A stretch of 64,000 bases of DNA. It comes from Adineta steineri (taxonomy: Eukaryota > Rotifera > Eurotatoria > Adinetida > Adinetidae). Location of the stretch: assembly GCA_905250115.1 (NCBI GenBank), contig CAJNOI010000003.1:1366523-1430522 (forward strand), in the 5' to 3' direction. The position numbers were made by a program, and so were the translations under genes. Numbering within the stretch: the first letter of the stretch is position 1; every line of letters begins with the position of its first letter. The notes beneath the pieces were generated by a model that saw nothing but the letters and a program-made list of their open reading frames with translations, did no database searches and had not been told where the DNA came from. This document shows, piece after piece, positions 40,087 through 51,725 of the stretch.

Positions 40087-43000
40087 ATGCATACAACAAT
40101 CGGTCAAACATCGTCAACAGTATCATCTTCTTCAATTCCTACCGCATCATCCTCATCATCTACAACAACAAATCATATTGAACCATATCATTATCCACCT
40201 ATATCAACACTTCGTCGACCGAGTCGACCAAGTAATATTGATTTATCAGTATTTGATGTTAATAATACTCAACAATCTAATGATCATGGCATATATTCAG
40301 CACCAATATGTCATTTAAAACAAACAAATAATAATAGTCATCATCATAATCATTCACATCATATACAACAATCATCTTTAATATTGTCACCACATCCACA
40401 TACAGCGACATTTCATTATCAACCACAGCAACAACAACAACAGCAGCAGCAGCAGCAGCAGCAGCAACAACATGTTCAATTATCTTCTCCACATCATCAA
40501 CAACAACAACAGCAGCACCGTATTCATCAATATCAACAACAAGCCCATCATCAACATCAACAACAACAGCAACAGCAACAACAGCAGCAGCAGCAACAGC
40601 AACATATACTTGATCCATTTTCACAACATCAACATACACCTCATACATTTCCATTACAAACATCATCAAATCATTATCATCATTATTTTCATTTTCCACC
40701 AGCATCACAAAATCTTGGATCTACAAATAATTCAACACCACCAGCATATAGTCAATTAACATTACAAGTAAGAATTACTATTTTATACATAAGAAACAAA
40801 AACTATATATATTTTTTGTGTTCATAACAATAGGCTAATGTAACAAGTAATGGTCATCATTCACCATTAAATCATCGTCCAAATGCAGTATCATCATCAA
40901 CAACAAATACAAGTCAACCATCAACTCCAACACATAATAATCGTTTACTAGCCGTACAAATTCAAGAACAACAACAACAATGGTCTAATCCAGTTCTTAG
41001 TCCATTAATGGTTAAACGAATGAATGAAGGGGGTAATGTTGTTACATCAATGCATATCGATGATGATGAAGATCCATCAGCTTCAATTGATGCTCTTGTT
41101 GGTATGTACATAAAAAGAAAACGGGGATAATTAAACATCTGTTAGTAATAAAATACATAAGATTTTAACTTCGATATTGATTTATAGAGTATGCATAGAT
41201 AGTTAATCAAAAAAAAAACTTCATAAATTCGTCGTCGTACGCGTGTCTAGACCGCATCATATAATGTAATCAAAATCGGTAAATAGTACGGTTGTTACTG
41301 ATACATGACAAAACAAATCAATCATTCGAAACTACTCATTCATGCATATAAACGTATATAAGGTTTTGTCATGCTACTTTTCATATTTTCGTTTTTATTT
41401 TCATATTCTGTCCTTCATAGATACATATATATTTATGTATTATTGTATAGAAAAGCACGGTCATATTTTCTAGAAATTAATAATCGAACATTTTTAAAAC
41501 AAAAAAAAACAAATATATTTTTTTCTTTTATAGCTGATGTTGATTCAAGTTCACATGATTTACTCGATAATCAACCAAATAAATCTGTTGATGAGAATAA
41601 AATAACATCAACAACACCTTTAACTGAATCTCGTGCAAGTACAACATCTCCATCACCACATTTATATCTTCGTAGTACATCACATATATTAACTACACCA
41701 CCAAATCCATTAGCATCCAATGATCATCCAGATAATCAATTAACTGTTGGAAATAATTTTCGAAAAAATTTTAGTCCTATACATAGTGCAGGTTTTGAAT
41801 TAACAACAAATAATAGTGTACAATTACCATCATCATCATCATCGGCAGCAACAACAGCAGCAGCACGAACATCATTTTTTACATTTGATACAAATTTTCC
41901 GGAACAAAATGATATAAAACATCATTTAAATAATGAAAATAAAGAAGATAATCAAGATAAAACAAGTCGAACACTTATTATAAATACAGATGAACGAACA
42001 AATACAATGTCAACTAATGGTTTATGTCAAGATGATAATAGTAATCATAGTTCGACGAATAGTAATAGTCAAAATACATCTTCAAGAACTCTTAGTCAGA
42101 TTTTAAAATCTTCAGGTAATAAAAATCAAATTATTTTAATTTATTATTATAATTTTTTTTTCTATATTAGAAAAAAAAAGCCGATTATCTTCTTCATCAC
42201 CTCTATCAAATGATATTAAAGTCTCATCATTAGATTCTACAAATAATAATAATAATAAATCTCAAACAAATCTATCTTCATTATCACCTCAACAACAAGG
42301 AGGAAATCGTCATTATTGTACTCATCCAGATTGTACAAAAGTAAATTAAAATCAATCTATTTTTTTATAGAAAATATTTTTCTTTTTAGATATTTGCTAA
42401 TAAAAGTGCATTAGCAAAACATAAACTTACACATTGTCAAGACAGACGACATAAATGTGTAAAATGTAATAAAGGTTTCAAACGATTGGATCATCTGTAA
42501 GTTAATATATTTTCTCATTATTACCCTTGAAAAAACTTGATAGCTTGAGTCTAAAATTTGAGAAAGCATCCAATTATTTATTAAAAAACACTTCGTGCAT
42601 TATTATTGTTTACACTTAAAAAAATATATTTATTTTACTACCGAGTTCAATATGTTCAGAAGTCTACTTAAACTAATGAAGTAAATAATAATATTTAAAA
42701 CGCGTAATATGCTATTATTAGAATTCGTCAGAATACTATATTAAGTCATTTATATTATTGTTTTTGTTTTAGTCATGGTCATATGTTAACACATGAAGAA
42801 GAAAAACCACATAAATGTCGTGTACCTGATTGTAATCGAACGTATTGTGATGCTCGATCATTAAAACGACATATTGAAAATGCACATCAAAATATTCTAG
42901 CTGCTATTCATGAAGGTGGACATGAAGAATATAGAAATTTTCTACCTGATACAGCATTTGTTAAAACAAAAGATTTAAGTAGTGATTTCTCAATTGATTC

Positions 43001-46000
43001 AATTGATAGTAATTCTCCGCGATCATCATCACTTGATAATGATCAATTATTTCATATGAATCAACAAATTCGATCAACAAATGGACATAAATTAATTCCA
43101 ACTTATACATTTGACGAAGAAAAATCTGTTGAATGTCATATTTGTAAAAAAAGTTTTAAGAATGGTGCAGCACTTAATGGTCATATGCGTTTACATGGTG
43201 GATTTAATGATGTATGTTTATAACAAAATAAAACAAATAATTTCTACTTATTTATTTTCTTTTCTTTTAGAAACAACCATCACCAACATCAACTGATAAT
43301 AATACACAGAAAAAAAAACGTATAATATCATCCGTAAATAATGAACGTCGTCCATCAAAACGTAAACGAACTAATTCTCCTACAACATCAAATGATTCTA
43401 ATCAACGGCCAATACTTCAACGTTCAATGCCGATTAAAAATGAAGAAGATGATTTTATAATGATATCACCAACACCATCATCTTCATCATCATCATCGAA
43501 TATGAATCATTATCAACAAACAATGTATCCAACTTTACCACCATGTTCAGATGTATTACAACATCGTTTTTATGATCGAACATATCCATCACGTACACGT
43601 TCAATATCATCATCGGTTATTCAAACTCAAACAAATCCATTGTTACATCATACTATTAAAAATCCAATGAGTGTACAACCCATGCCAAGTATTCCAAAAC
43701 AAAATCGAAAACATATTCCATTACCATCACATCTATATGATAGAAATAATAATCATCATTATGGATTTGACATACGTGCAAATGAAGAATCGATTCATAG
43801 TAGAATGAATATGCCACAAAATCCACATAATTCATTGAATATACCAGGTGGTATTATAAGATTTGAACATCTTGCAAATCCACAAATATTTCCAAATGTA
43901 ACAACAATGCAACCGCATGATGAAAAAATGAGAAAAACATTATCAGCTGATGAATCTTTAAAACATTATCATTGTGATCGACAGGTAATTATCTTTATTT
44001 TTTATTGAGATATACTTAGACTTGTCATAACTGACAGCAAGTACTCTTAATAAATATATTTCCGTACTAATCAAATTCAAATTTTAATTTTAATAATTTC
44101 TCTATTTAGAACAATAATTTTTCACCATCAAAACATTCTCAACCTTATACATATTGTCGATCAACATCCAATCAACATCATCCATCTAATTTTTCTCAAT
44201 TTCCTGTATCTTCTCATGCACCTTCTACTTTAAATCCAAATATCTTTCATCAAATTCTTCGTCATACTAATGATATAATTAATAAAGAATTTTATTTATC
44301 ACGTAATGAACATCTCAATCAACCTCATTCAACACTTGATGAATCTATACGTTATACACCATCAACAAGTCCATATACAACATATCTATATCATTCACCA
44401 TCACCACATATTGTTCATTCACCTGGTGATAAACTTAATCCTACATCTTCAGTTATAAATACACCGGTGACATCACCTTATTCAAATATAAATACAAATC
44501 ATTGTTCACCATCATCATCTACAGATATGTGCAATAATAATAACAATAATAATAATATTAGTAATAATGGATCAATAATAAATAGTATGCAACCATCACC
44601 AAATACAAATTCTAATTTGTCTCATGCAGCATTAAAAAAACGTATTTTAAATGCGTTAAAACAAGAAGCACATGATGAACAACAAAATAATCAAATCATG
44701 CAAGATTTTTCACCAATAGTTGAACAAAATATGGATCAAGATAAACAACAACAACAACAACAACTAAATATTGAAAATTCTTTAGATGATTCAACATCTT
44801 TATTAACATTAAAAGTTGTTCCTGATACTGATAGTCCAATACTTGATACAACAAAACCACAACAAACATCAGGTTTTCTTATTACAACACCATCATCAAC
44901 AACAACATCAAATTCATCAACATCATCTTCATCAAGTAATATACATTTTAATTATGAAAATCTTCCTCAACCAAATCCATCGAAAGTACTATCCGATACA
45001 AATACTAATAATAGTTCATTTCAATGGCCATCACAAGTTTCACAATTTCGTCGACAACAAAGTCTTAATATGCCAAGTCAAACACCAAATCCACTTCCAA
45101 CAACACCTTATACACCACCACCCATGCTTAGTCCATTTCGAAAAGGACCAGGTCTGTATTATCATGTTTTTTCTCATACACCTGCTGCTACACAACAAAC
45201 AACAACAACTGTACCAACACCTGGTTTACCATTTACACCAGTACCAGATGAAATATCTGGACCAAAAATAAATATTGGAGAAAAATATCAAGCTGCTATT
45301 CCAAAACTTCAAACAAAAATCGATATTGATGATGATGATGAAGACGAAGTAGTAGAACATGCCGAACTATTATTTTCTCCATCTCAACTTGTATATCTTG
45401 ATGAAACATCACTTGAAAAATATGAACAATTAAGTCGAACAAATCCTTTATTATTTTCTCCACGTCATTCGCCAACATTATATCCTATTGAATTAGTCTA
45501 CATGTTATTACATGAATATAATGGTGATTTACAACGTACATTAGCTGCTTTACTTAATGGTACAGCTCAAGATATAAAACAATGTCGACCATTGCATCGA
45601 TATCATTTCCTCGAATGTGATACATGGACAAAAGAAGAAATTGATGCATTTACAAAAGCAATGGAAACATCAGAAAAAAATTTTCTACTTGTTAGTCGAG
45701 CTGTATGTTCATTTTTATTTTAATAATTAAAAGAAAAATTTGATTTTTCTTTTCTTTTCTTTTTCAAAGGTTGGAACAAAAACTGTAAAACAATGTATTG
45801 AATTTCATTATATGCCAAAAGTAAATTTAACAAGTCGAGAATCAAGTACAAACTCATTAACAGCTAAACGAAAACGATTACAAATGATAAAAACTAAACA
45901 ACAACAACCACAAAAACAAATCTTTGATGATGAAACATCATCATCATTTACTGAATTTCGTTTAGTAAGTTATATATGAACAAAAACAACAAGGAATTTA

Positions 46001-46276
46001 TATTTAAACAAAAATATTTATTTAGGATGATGATGGAATGATAACAAATAGTGATAATTTATCAATAGCTCATTTTTCATGTGATATTGACAATTGTTTA
46101 CAGGTAAAAACAAATTTTATATTAAATACATATGTTTATATATATGTATTGTATATTAGACATTTCCCAGTGAACGAGCATATCGTGCTCATAGAAATGA
46201 TCATCGTCGTAAAAGAAATAATTTAACATCATCTACAAATATAAAACGAAATCGAAATCTTGATTTAAACAAGTGA
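40087..46276 (+). CDS. C2H2 zinc-finger / ELM2-SANT transcriptional cofactor (TRERF1/ZNF541-like)
   Basis: About 11 exons from ATG 40087 (MHTTIGQTSS) to TGA 46274-46276. The N-terminal exon is Ser/His/Gln-rich with three polyglutamine tracts (about 40424-40470, 40496-40517, 40556-40603). Exons near 42310-42900 encode three C2H2 fingers in a row (CTHPDCTKIFANKSALAKH, CVKCNKGFKRLDH, CRVPDCNRTYCDARSLKRH), and about 43133-43200 a fourth (CHICKKSFKNGAALNGHMRLH). After a long disordered Asn/Ser/Thr/Pro region come an ELM2 domain (KINIGEKYQAAIPKL...) and a SANT domain (TWTKEEIDAFTKAMETSEKNF, VGTKTVKQCIEFHYM). A last C2H2 finger (CDIDNCLQTFPSERAYRAH) precedes a basic C-terminus. ELM2-SANT modules recruit HDAC1/2; this domain order matches TRERF1/ZNF541/MIDEAS of the MiDAC-type complexes. 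Orthology within that group is uncertain. Confidence 0.83.
40424..40603 (+). repeat. Polyglutamine-coding CAG/CAA repeats
   Basis: Three runs of CAA/CAG codons within the first exon of the ELM2/SANT gene, interrupted by His/Tyr-rich linkers. CAG-pure stretches (around 40440-40463) are the likeliest to vary in length. Confidence 0.85.
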
Positions 46277-46652
46277 ATGAAAACATTATTTTCTTTCAAA
46301 TTTTATTGTATATTATATATGTTTTCTTTTCCGTTTTGTTTTTTTTTTTGTCTTTATTTTTTTGTTTTCTTCTTCTCTCGAACCATCGACAGTGATTAGT
46401 CCTGATAAAACAAAAAAGGAAAAAAAAAGGAATAATGCATATATATATTTATGTATATACATATATATATGTATGAACAAAAAAGAAAGTATTCTTGTGC
46501 ATACTCTAGTTTTTTCTTTGTGTATGTTTTTGAAAAAAAACCGCCTTACTATTTATCTAAAAGAAATAAGAACTGTGAATCGGATCTCGGTGTGTGTGTT
46601 TTGTGTTCTTCTAGTCAGATCATTTGTTTGTTTATGTATGTTATTTTTTTTT

Positions 46653-46752
46653 NNNNNNNNNNNNNNNNNNNNNNNNNNNNNNNNNNNNNNNNNNNNNNNN
46701 NNNNNNNNNNNNNNNNNNNNNNNNNNNNNNNNNNNNNNNNNNNNNNNNNNNN
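46653..46752. other. Assembly gap (100 N)
   Basis: A run of exactly 100 N, the usual placeholder for a scaffold gap of unknown length. Order and distance across it should be treated as provisional. Confidence 0.99.
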
Positions 46753-47067
46753 ATCTAATCTTGAGATTCTAATTAGGATGTTGTATATACAATTATGTTT
46801 GATTCCGTTGTTGTTGTTAAAAATCTTGCCATATAATACCTACTATTTTGTATTGTTAAAGGTTAATAATGACTATATCAAGATTGAACTTTTCCATATT
46901 ATATAGAAATAAACTATTTACAAAAGAAACTAAATAAATCTCAATGCCACCAAAATTAATTAAAATCTCAAGATTATTTACATTTTTCATACATAATGGT
47001 CATATACAGGCTGTTAGCCGGAAGAATACAGCAATGACAACGATATCACCTATTTTAAGAGTCTTAA

Positions 47068-47443
47068 ATTATATGTCTCCTAATTCACGATCAGAAAATA
47101 TGTGACCAATTTGTCTAATTGCTCATATATTTGTCAATATAAATACTTTTTCTGCACGTCCGATTCTTCAATAATAAACATGACTCAACACGTTTTTTCT
47201 TCATCAACGTAAATAAAATACTTGTTTTTTCCAAGTTACTTCGATCGTTAATCAACCATGACAATATTACATCACTTATTTTTTCGTTCTCTACGTGCTA
47301 TTTTTTATAACAACATTATATACAGTTAAAGAAAAAACAAGTCGAAAGGAAGTAGACAACTATAAAAAGAACCATTTTTAATCTTTGCTTCAGTAGTAAA
47401 TTTTATATAGTAACTTCAATGCAAATTATTCACCAAGCAAACA
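47068..47443 (+). repeat. Upstream flank duplicated at 51726-52110
   Basis: The sequence from TTAAATTATATGTCTC to the start codon aligns with the flank of the downstream ART-TPR gene over about 380 nt. Examples are the shared CAATTTGTCTAATTGCTCAT and the shared TTCTTCATCAACGTAAATAA. The duplicated unit therefore includes the promoter. Confidence 0.8.
47361..47369 (+). promoter_or_regulatory. Candidate TATA box of the first ART-TPR gene
   Basis: TATAAAAAG lies about 80 nt upstream of the ATG. The matching position in the second copy reads TATAGAGAT (52022-52030). Only position and motif support this; no transcript data are available. Confidence 0.35.
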
Positions 47444-50400
47444 ATGAGTAAAGAAAAATCAACAACAAATGCATCGGCAGTTCTAAAAGGTGCAGAAGGT
47501 CGTCGACGTATCAATATTCAACAGATGCAAAATGTTCTTCTGATCTGGTTAGACAATAACATTAACGAGAATAACGACGATTGCCAAAATACAATCACAA
47601 AACTGCGATGTGCTGTGAATGACATCAATACATTTACAGACGCTAATCAATGCTTTGAATTCATTGAAACAATCGTCGACAAAAAGGTTTGTATGATCAT
47701 ATCTGGATCACTTGGACAACATGCTGTGTCTTGTATGCATAATGTGTTTCAAGTTGATTCAATTTTTATTTTTTGTGGTAATAAAAAACATCATGAACAA
47801 TGGGTCAAAGACTGGCCCAAAATAAAAGGTGTCTTCACAGATATTACACCCATCTGTGACGCAATCAAGGAAGCTGCTCATCAATGTGAGCAAAATGCTA
47901 TTCCCATGAGTTTCGTAGGAACGAATAAAAAGTTGGATCAATTAGATCCTTCTTTTATGTACACTCAAATCATCAAAGAAATATTATTCACCATCACATT
48001 CAATCACAACCACATCCGAGATTATCTTAATTACTGTCGCGATGCTTTTATAGGTAATACAAAAGAAATCGCAAATATTAAACGATTGGAACGTGAATAT
48101 CATAATAAAACACCAATTTATTGGTATACCTGTCAAATGTTCTTGTATCCCATGCTGAATTCCGCATTACGATTGATGGATGGTGATACTATTACACGTA
48201 TGGGTTTCTTCGTTAGTGATTTGCATCGACAGATTGAACAACTGCATCGGGAACAATATCCCGATACAACTGCTGCTAACATCTTTACCGTTTATCGTGG
48301 CCAAGGTTTTTCTATAGGGGATTTTGAACAAATGATGAAAACTAAAAGCGGTCTTATTTCATTCAATAACTTCTTATCTACTACTAAACATCGCAATATA
48401 TCACTGGGTTTTGCTCAACGTGCTACGATTAATCCAGATCAAGTTGGTGTACTTTTTATCATGAAAATTAATCCGGCTCTATCAACAGCACCATTTGCTT
48501 CCATTGCTGGTATTAGCAAGTTCCAAAAAGAAGAGGAAGTCTTGTTTTCGATGCATAGCGTTTTTCGTATACGGGATATCAAACAGATGCATGACAATAA
48601 TCGTTTATATGAAGTTAATTTGACACTTACTGCTGACAACGATCCAGAACTGAGCAGACTTACCGATTACATTCGAAAAGAGAGTTATCCAGACAGGGAA
48701 GGATGGGCGCGATTGGGCTTGGTACTATGGAAAATGGGTCAATTTGACAAAGCTGAAGATATTTATCAAGTTTTACTTGATAAAACAAACAACGATGAAG
48801 ATAAGGCACCACTTTATGCTCATCTTGGTTTAATCAAAGATAATCAAGGAAAATATGCCGAAGCACTTACATTCTATGAAAAATCACTTGCTATCTATCA
48901 AAAAACTCTACCTCCCAATCATCCTGACTTGGCTGCTTCCTACAACAACATTGGCAGCGTGCATGACAGTATGGGTAGCAATTCAGAGGCACTTTGCTAT
49001 TATGAAAAAGCCCTTGAAATCAAACAACAATCACTTCCATTGAATCATCCTTATTTGGCTTCTTCCTACAACAACATTGGTAATGTGCAGGCCGACATGG
49101 GTAATTATCCGAAAGCACTTTTATCTCATGAAAAAGCCCTTGAAATCAGCCAACAATCACTTCCTCTCAATCATCCTGATATGGCTTACTCCTACAGCAA
49201 CATTGGTAGTGTGCATGAAAACATGGGTAATAATCCCGAAGCACTCTCTTATTATGAGAAAGCTCTCAAAATTCGACAACAATCACTTCCTCCCAATCAT
49301 CCTGATATGGCTTACTCCTACAGCAACCTTGGTAGTGTTCAAGAAAAGGTGGGTAATAATTCCGAAGCACTCTCTTATTATGAGAAAGCCCTTAAAATTC
49401 GCCAACAAGCACTTCCTCTCAATCATCCGGATATGGCTTATTCCTACAGTAACATTGGCGGAGTGCATGAAAAGATGGGTAATTATCCCGAAGCACTTTC
49501 ATTTCACAAAAAAGCGCTTGAAATCAGACAACAATTACTTCCTCCCAATCAACCTGATTTGGCTATGTCCTACAACAACATTGGCAGTGTGCATGACAAT
49601 ATGGGTAGCAATTCAGAAGCACTTTATTATTATGAAAAAGCCCTTGAAATCAAACAACAATCACTTCATCCCAGTCATTCTGATTTGGCTATAGCCTACA
49701 GTAGCATTGGTGAAGTGCATTACAACATGAGTAATTATGCGAAAGCACTTTCATCTTATGAAAAAGCGCTTGAAGTCAGACTACAATCATTCACGCCAAA
49801 CTATCCTAATTTGGCTGCTTCCTACAACAGCATTGGTCTGGTGCATAGAAACATGGGTAATTATTCAAAAGCACTTTCATCTCATGAAAAAGCCCTTGAG
49901 ATTCGACAACAATCACTTCCTTCTAATCATCCTGATTTAGCTGCTTCGCACAACAACATTGGTTTAGTGCATAACGACATGGGTAATTATACGAAAGCAC
50001 TTTCATCTCATGAAAAAGCCCTTGAAATTCAACAACAATCACTTCCTTCTAATCATCCTGATTTGGCTAAGTCCTACAACAACATTGGTAGTGTGCATGA
50101 AAATATGGGTAATAATCCCGAAGCACTGTCTTATTATGAAAAAGCTGCTCAAATTCAACATCAATCACTTCCTTACAATTATCCTGATTTAGCTGCTTCC
50201 TACAACAGTATTGGTAATCTACATTACAACATCGGTAACTATCCAAAAGCACTTTCATCTCATGAAAAAGCCCTTGAGATTCGGCAACAATCCCTTCCCC
50301 CCAATCATCCTGATTTGGCTTCTTCCTACAACAATATTGGTAATGTACATAACAGCATGGGTAATTATGCGCAAGCACTTTCATCTCATGAAAAAGCTCT

Positions 50401-51130
50401 TGAAATCAAACAACAATCACTTCCTCCAAATCATTTTGATTTGGCTAAGTCCTATAACAACATTGGTAATGTGCATAATAGCATGGGTAGTTATCCAAAA
50501 GCACTTTTATCTCATGAAAAAGCGCTTGAGATTCGGCAACAATCACTTCCTTCTAATCATCCTGATTGGGCTACATCGTACAACAACATTGGTAATGTAC
50601 ATTACAACATGGGTAATTATCCGAAAGCACTCTCATCTCACAAAAAAGCGCTTGAAATCAGAAAACAATTATTTCCTTCCAATCATCCTGATTTGGCTAA
50701 ATCCTACAACAATATTGGTAATGTGCATAGCAGCATGGGTAATTATCCAAAAGCACTTTCATCTCATGAAAAAGCTCTTAAAATTCGACAACAAGCATTT
50801 CCTCCCAATCATCCTGATTTGGCTGTTTCCTACAACAACACTGGTTTAGTTCATGGCAATATGGGTAGTTATCCAAAAGCACTTTTATCTCATGAAAAAG
50901 CTCTTGAGATTCGACAACAATGCCTTCCTTCTGATCATCCTGATTTGGCTATGTCCTTTGGACACATGGGTAATACGTACAACAAGTTGGGTCAACATTC
51001 AAAAGCGCTTTCATTCTGTCAACATGCTGTAGATATTGCACAGCAATCACTACCATCAAACCACTCGCATCTTGAATGGTATAGAAACAATCTGGAAGAC
51101 GTGAAAAAGAAATTAATAATTAATTTTTGA
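47444..51130 (+). CDS. ADP-ribosyltransferase with N-terminal alpha/beta module and 18 kinesin-light-chain-type TPRs
   Basis: A single 1,228-codon exon, unusual in this intron-rich window. Residues about 25-170 form an unnamed alpha/beta module (NVLLIWLD, INTFTD, CMIISGSL, SIFIFCG, VFTDI strands). Residues about 215-405 are an arginine-specific ADP-ribosyltransferase (ART) fold with the R-S-ExE signature: Arg in FTVYRGQG, Ser in SFNNFLSTT, and EEE in KEEEVLFSM, all intact. A degenerate TPR (GWARLGLVLWKMGQFDKAE) leads into 18 tandem 42-residue TPRs of the kinesin-light-chain type (consensus SYNNIGxVHxxMGNYxKALSxxEKALEIRQQSLPxNHPDLA). No signal peptide or membrane segment is seen. It likely transfers ADP-ribose from NAD+ to proteins or consumes NAD+, with the TPRs choosing partners (inference). 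Such genes are expanded in bdelloids. The next gene is its shorter paralogue. Confidence 0.88.
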   Translation: MSKEKSTTNASAVLKGAEGRRRINIQQMQNVLLIWLDNNINENNDDCQNTITKLRCAVNDINTFTDANQCFEFIETIVDKKVCMIISGSLGQHAVSCMHNVFQVDSIFIFCGNKKHHEQWVKDWPKIKGVFTDITPICDAIKEAAHQCEQNAIPMSFVGTNKKLDQLDPSFMYTQIIKEILFTITFNHNHIRDYLNYCRDAFIGNTKEIANIKRLEREYHNKTPIYWYTCQMFLYPMLNSALRLMDGDTITRMGFFVSDLHRQIEQLHREQYPDTTAANIFTVYRGQGFSIGDFEQMMKTKSGLISFNNFLSTTKHRNISLGFAQRATINPDQVGVLFIMKINPALSTAPFASIAGISKFQKEEEVLFSMHSVFRIRDIKQMHDNNRLYEVNLTLTADNDPELSRLTDYIRKESYPDREGWARLGLVLWKMGQFDKAEDIYQVLLDKTNNDEDKAPLYAHLGLIKDNQGKYAEALTFYEKSLAIYQKTLPPNHPDLAASYNNIGSVHDSMGSNSEALCYYEKALEIKQQSLPLNHPYLASSYNNIGNVQADMGNYPKALLSHEKALEISQQSLPLNHPDMAYSYSNIGSVHENMGNNPEALSYYEKALKIRQQSLPPNHPDMAYSYSNLGSVQEKVGNNSEALSYYEKALKIRQQALPLNHPDMAYSYSNIGGVHEKMGNYPEALSFHKKALEIRQQLLPPNQPDLAMSYNNIGSVHDNMGSNSEALYYYEKALEIKQQSLHPSHSDLAIAYSSIGEVHYNMSNYAKALSSYEKALEVRLQSFTPNYPNLAASYNSIGLVHRNMGNYSKALSSHEKALEIRQQSLPSNHPDLAASHNNIGLVHNDMGNYTKALSSHEKALEIQQQSLPSNHPDLAKSYNNIGSVHENMGNNPEALSYYEKAAQIQHQSLPYNYPDLAASYNSIGNLHYNIGNYPKALSSHEKALEIRQQSLPPNHPDLASSYNNIGNVHNSMGNYAQALSSHEKALEIKQQSLPPNHFDLAKSYNNIGNVHNSMGSYPKALLSHEKALEIRQQSLPSNHPDWATSYNNIGNVHYNMGNYPKALSSHKKALEIRKQLFPSNHPDLAKSYNNIGNVHSSMGNYPKALSSHEKALKIRQQAFPPNHPDLAVSYNNTGLVHGNMGSYPKALLSHEKALEIRQQCLPSDHPDLAMSFGHMGNTYNKLGQHSKALSFCQHAVDIAQQSLPSNHSHLEWYRNNLEDVKKKLIINF
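48806..51073 (+). repeat. 18 tandem 126-bp repeats coding for TPRs
   Basis: Each 126-bp unit codes for 42 residues, so the frame is kept whatever the copy number. Units 2 and 7 share MGSNSEAL and KALEIKQQSL, and units 4 and 11 share ENMGNNPEALSYYEKA. These pairs suggest past duplication of multi-unit blocks. Neighbouring units 4-5 and 13-14 are also very close. Length variation between alleles or assemblies is likely. Confidence 0.9.
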
Positions 51131-51630
51131 CTTAATTATGAAAATAAATAGGTATTCTAGAAAAGACCTTTACGATCTATATATATTGTCTGAACAAGAT
51201 AGAATTTCTTTGTGGTGGGTAAGAAAAAGAATGAGCACCCAACAGGCTGTTTAAAGTAACGAATAGAGAGAGAGAAAAAGAACTGAATTTATTTAGTACT
51301 ATGAATTGTTCTTTCTGTTCCAATAAAAAAAATACTTTATATGTATTGAATAAATAAACGAAAGGTAGAAAAATAAATGATTTCTAGACATATGGACATA
51401 CCGTGGAACAGATTATTATGTTAATATGAATAGAAAACACTTCTCAACTTAACTCAACTCAACTCAATTGAGTGAAATGAAATGAGTATATATATATATA
51501 TAACTGTTATTTTTTGAGTACCCGTACAAATTCACCGAGGATTTTCTAGGAGTGTCCCCATATACATTCGTCGAGCAATTTCTACGTTCTTGAAAGTAAA
51601 CTATTGATATTCAAGTTTCTTGAAGATCTG

Positions 51631-51713
51631 GGTGGATGGGTGTGGATGTATGTGTAGGTATAGGTATAATATTTATATCACAGTCGCATCTTTACCCACA
51701 CCCATACCCACCC
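51631..51713. repeat. G/T-rich hairpin at the edge of the duplicated flank
   Basis: GGTGGATGGGTGTGG (51631-51645) pairs imperfectly with CCCACACCCATACCCACC (about 51695-51712), separated by about 50 nt. It ends roughly 15 nt before similarity to the upstream flank of the first ART-TPR gene begins, so it may mark the duplication breakpoint or a small inserted element. Confidence 0.45.
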
Positions 51714-51725
51714 TCAAGGTTTCTT

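Larger units (their letters stand above)
46277..47443. other. Intergenic region with assembly gap and the ART-TPR upstream flank
   Basis: 3' untranslated region of the zinc-finger gene, a 100-N gap, then the upstream flank of the first ART-TPR gene. From about 47068 onward it is similar to 51726-52110, the flank of the second copy. Confidence 0.6.

Noticed and set aside
40277..40708. Minus-strand Val/Ala-rich ORF of 143 codons
   Set aside because: Antisense of the polyglutamine exon in the ELM2/SANT gene; composition follows from CAG/CAA repeats.
46362..46906. ORFs spanning the N run
   Set aside because: They include undetermined bases and have no support on either side.
48855..50849. Long alternative-frame ORFs (for example 49077-49694 and 50211-50849) with repetitive His/Trp/Ile-rich proteins
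   Set aside because: They are the shifted frame of the TPR array; because the unit is 126 bp the same frame stays open in every repeat. The main 1,228-codon frame explains the sequence.
48806..51073. Regularly spaced repeats that could suggest a CRISPR-like or satellite array
   Set aside because: The units are contiguous, vary at codon level and encode canonical 42-residue TPRs within one frame; there are no spacers.
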